DNA from: CAYYBZ01 sp964470285 [NCBI: uncultured Oligoflexia bacterium]
Lineage (GTDB): Bacteria; Bdellovibrionota_G; CAYYBZ01
Reading direction: 5' to 3'
DNA length: 5,805 nucleotides
Assembly (NCBI GenBank): GCA_964470285.1
Contig: CAYYBZ010000147.1
Location: 1 to 5,805 of the forward strand
The notes beneath the pieces were generated by a model, which saw only the letters and a program-made list of their open reading frames with translations, searched no databases and was not told the origin of the DNA. Shown one piece after another: positions 5,435 through 5,805 of this stretch. How positions within the stretch are numbered: the first letter of the stretch is position 1; every line of letters begins with the position of its first letter. A program made the position numbers and the translations under genes.

Positions 5435-5805
5435 ACGGATGAACTTGAGGTTTGCGGCTTTACCCAAGATTATTTAGGAGTCCGCTGTTACGGCACCTAT
5501 GCTTCAACAAACAATAAAACCGGACCGGGATATGAAGAACTACCTTGCTGCTTGGGTGAAGGACTAACCTACTTAAGTAAAATTGTACTTAATGCGATTG
5601 ACTACATGATTAACTTTGCCGTTTTAAAAAATCACAAAGCCTCAGGAATTACGGCATGCATGAAAAACAATTACGGATGCATACAGAATCCTGAGAACTT
5701 TCACTCCGATTTCGAAAACTCCATTCCGCATCTAAACAACATGGAAGTTTTCAAAACTAAAACCAAGCTTTACATGGTTGACAGCATTTTTACAGTTTGT
5801 GCCGG
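5435..5805 (+). CDS. DUF362 family protein, second paralogue, central part (partial, no 5' end)
   Basis: The plus-strand frame is open to the window edge. From about 5435 it reads TDELEVCGFTQDYLGVRCYG, then a Cys-containing loop (ELPCCLGEGLTYLSK), IDYMINFAVLKNHKASGIT, ACMKNNYGCIQNPENFH and KTKLYMVDSIFTVCAG. This is the DUF362 succession: the RxDxEL-GF-GVRCYGT segment, the IN-x-x-LK-x-H motif, the MKN-x-x-G motif, and the aspartate block usually followed by a Gly-Gly-Pro. It differs clearly from the minus-strand fragment (GITACMKNNYG versus GFTMSMKNHFG), so this is a paralogue and not an inverted copy. The region homologous to the first ~100 residues of the family is missing, and no plausible start codon with a ribosome binding site precedes it. 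Function unknown. Confidence 0.68.

Noticed and set aside
5400-5470. Bidirectional promoter between divergent DUF362 genes
   Set aside because: Conserved coding sequence from both strands meets here, leaving no intergenic space.
1-5805. CRISPR arrays, tRNA or rRNA genes, transposases, IS ends
   Set aside because: No repeat-spacer pattern, no RNA gene signatures, no transposase motifs and no long terminal inverted repeats were seen on reading both strands.

Overview
The window looks like a bacterial chromosome fragment with moderate to low GC (judged by eye, not computed). It contains one intact functional block surrounded by cut or internally deleted genes. Nothing in it fixes the taxon. The gene types (SagB-like nitroreductase, arsenosugar or radical SAM/selenodomain genes, DUF362 proteins with an Fn3-like linker) are the kind seen in environmental, often anaerobic bacteria and in metagenome-derived genomes.

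Left part (1-1703): the 3' end of a nitroreductase-family gene on the + strand (1-276) converges on a two-gene minus-strand unit. That unit reads from 1703 down to 318: an MFS transporter, then a family 2 glycosyltransferase whose GTG start directly follows the transporter's stop codon. Both are broken. The glycosyltransferase keeps its first ~137 residues and its last ~45, joined out of frame near base 455. The transporter keeps TM1-TM2 and TM5-TM12, joined out of frame near base 1540, and it appears to lack TM8 as well. About 165 AT-rich bases without a recognisable gene follow (1704-1868).

Centre (1869-4985, + strand): a compact arsenosugar-type cassette. It opens with the C-terminal dimerisation domain of a mercuric-reductase-like flavoprotein that has lost its FAD and NAD domains. 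An ATGA overlap leads into a 432-residue protein fusing the two rSAM/selenodomain-associated glycosyltransferase types (TIGR04282-like, then TIGR04283-like). Next come a small CxxC carboxymuconolactone-decarboxylase-like, peroxidase-like protein and the radical SAM enzyme ArsS with its Cys-rich tail. The last three genes look complete. In characterised members of this pathway, ArsS joins a 5'-deoxyadenosyl group to a methylated arsenical and glycosyltransferases finish the arsenosugar. No ArsM methyltransferase lies in the window.

Right part (4986-5805): two different DUF362-family fragments lie head to head. The minus-strand one ends 3 nt from the ArsS stop, just as an Fn3-like segment begins. 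The plus-strand one runs off the window. Neither has a 5' end, because homology on both strands meets at about base 5435.

The sharp breakpoints between otherwise well-preserved coding segments are the most unusual property of the window. They suggest either recent rearrangement and deletion in a decaying genome or chimeric joins in an assembly. The sequence alone cannot separate these.
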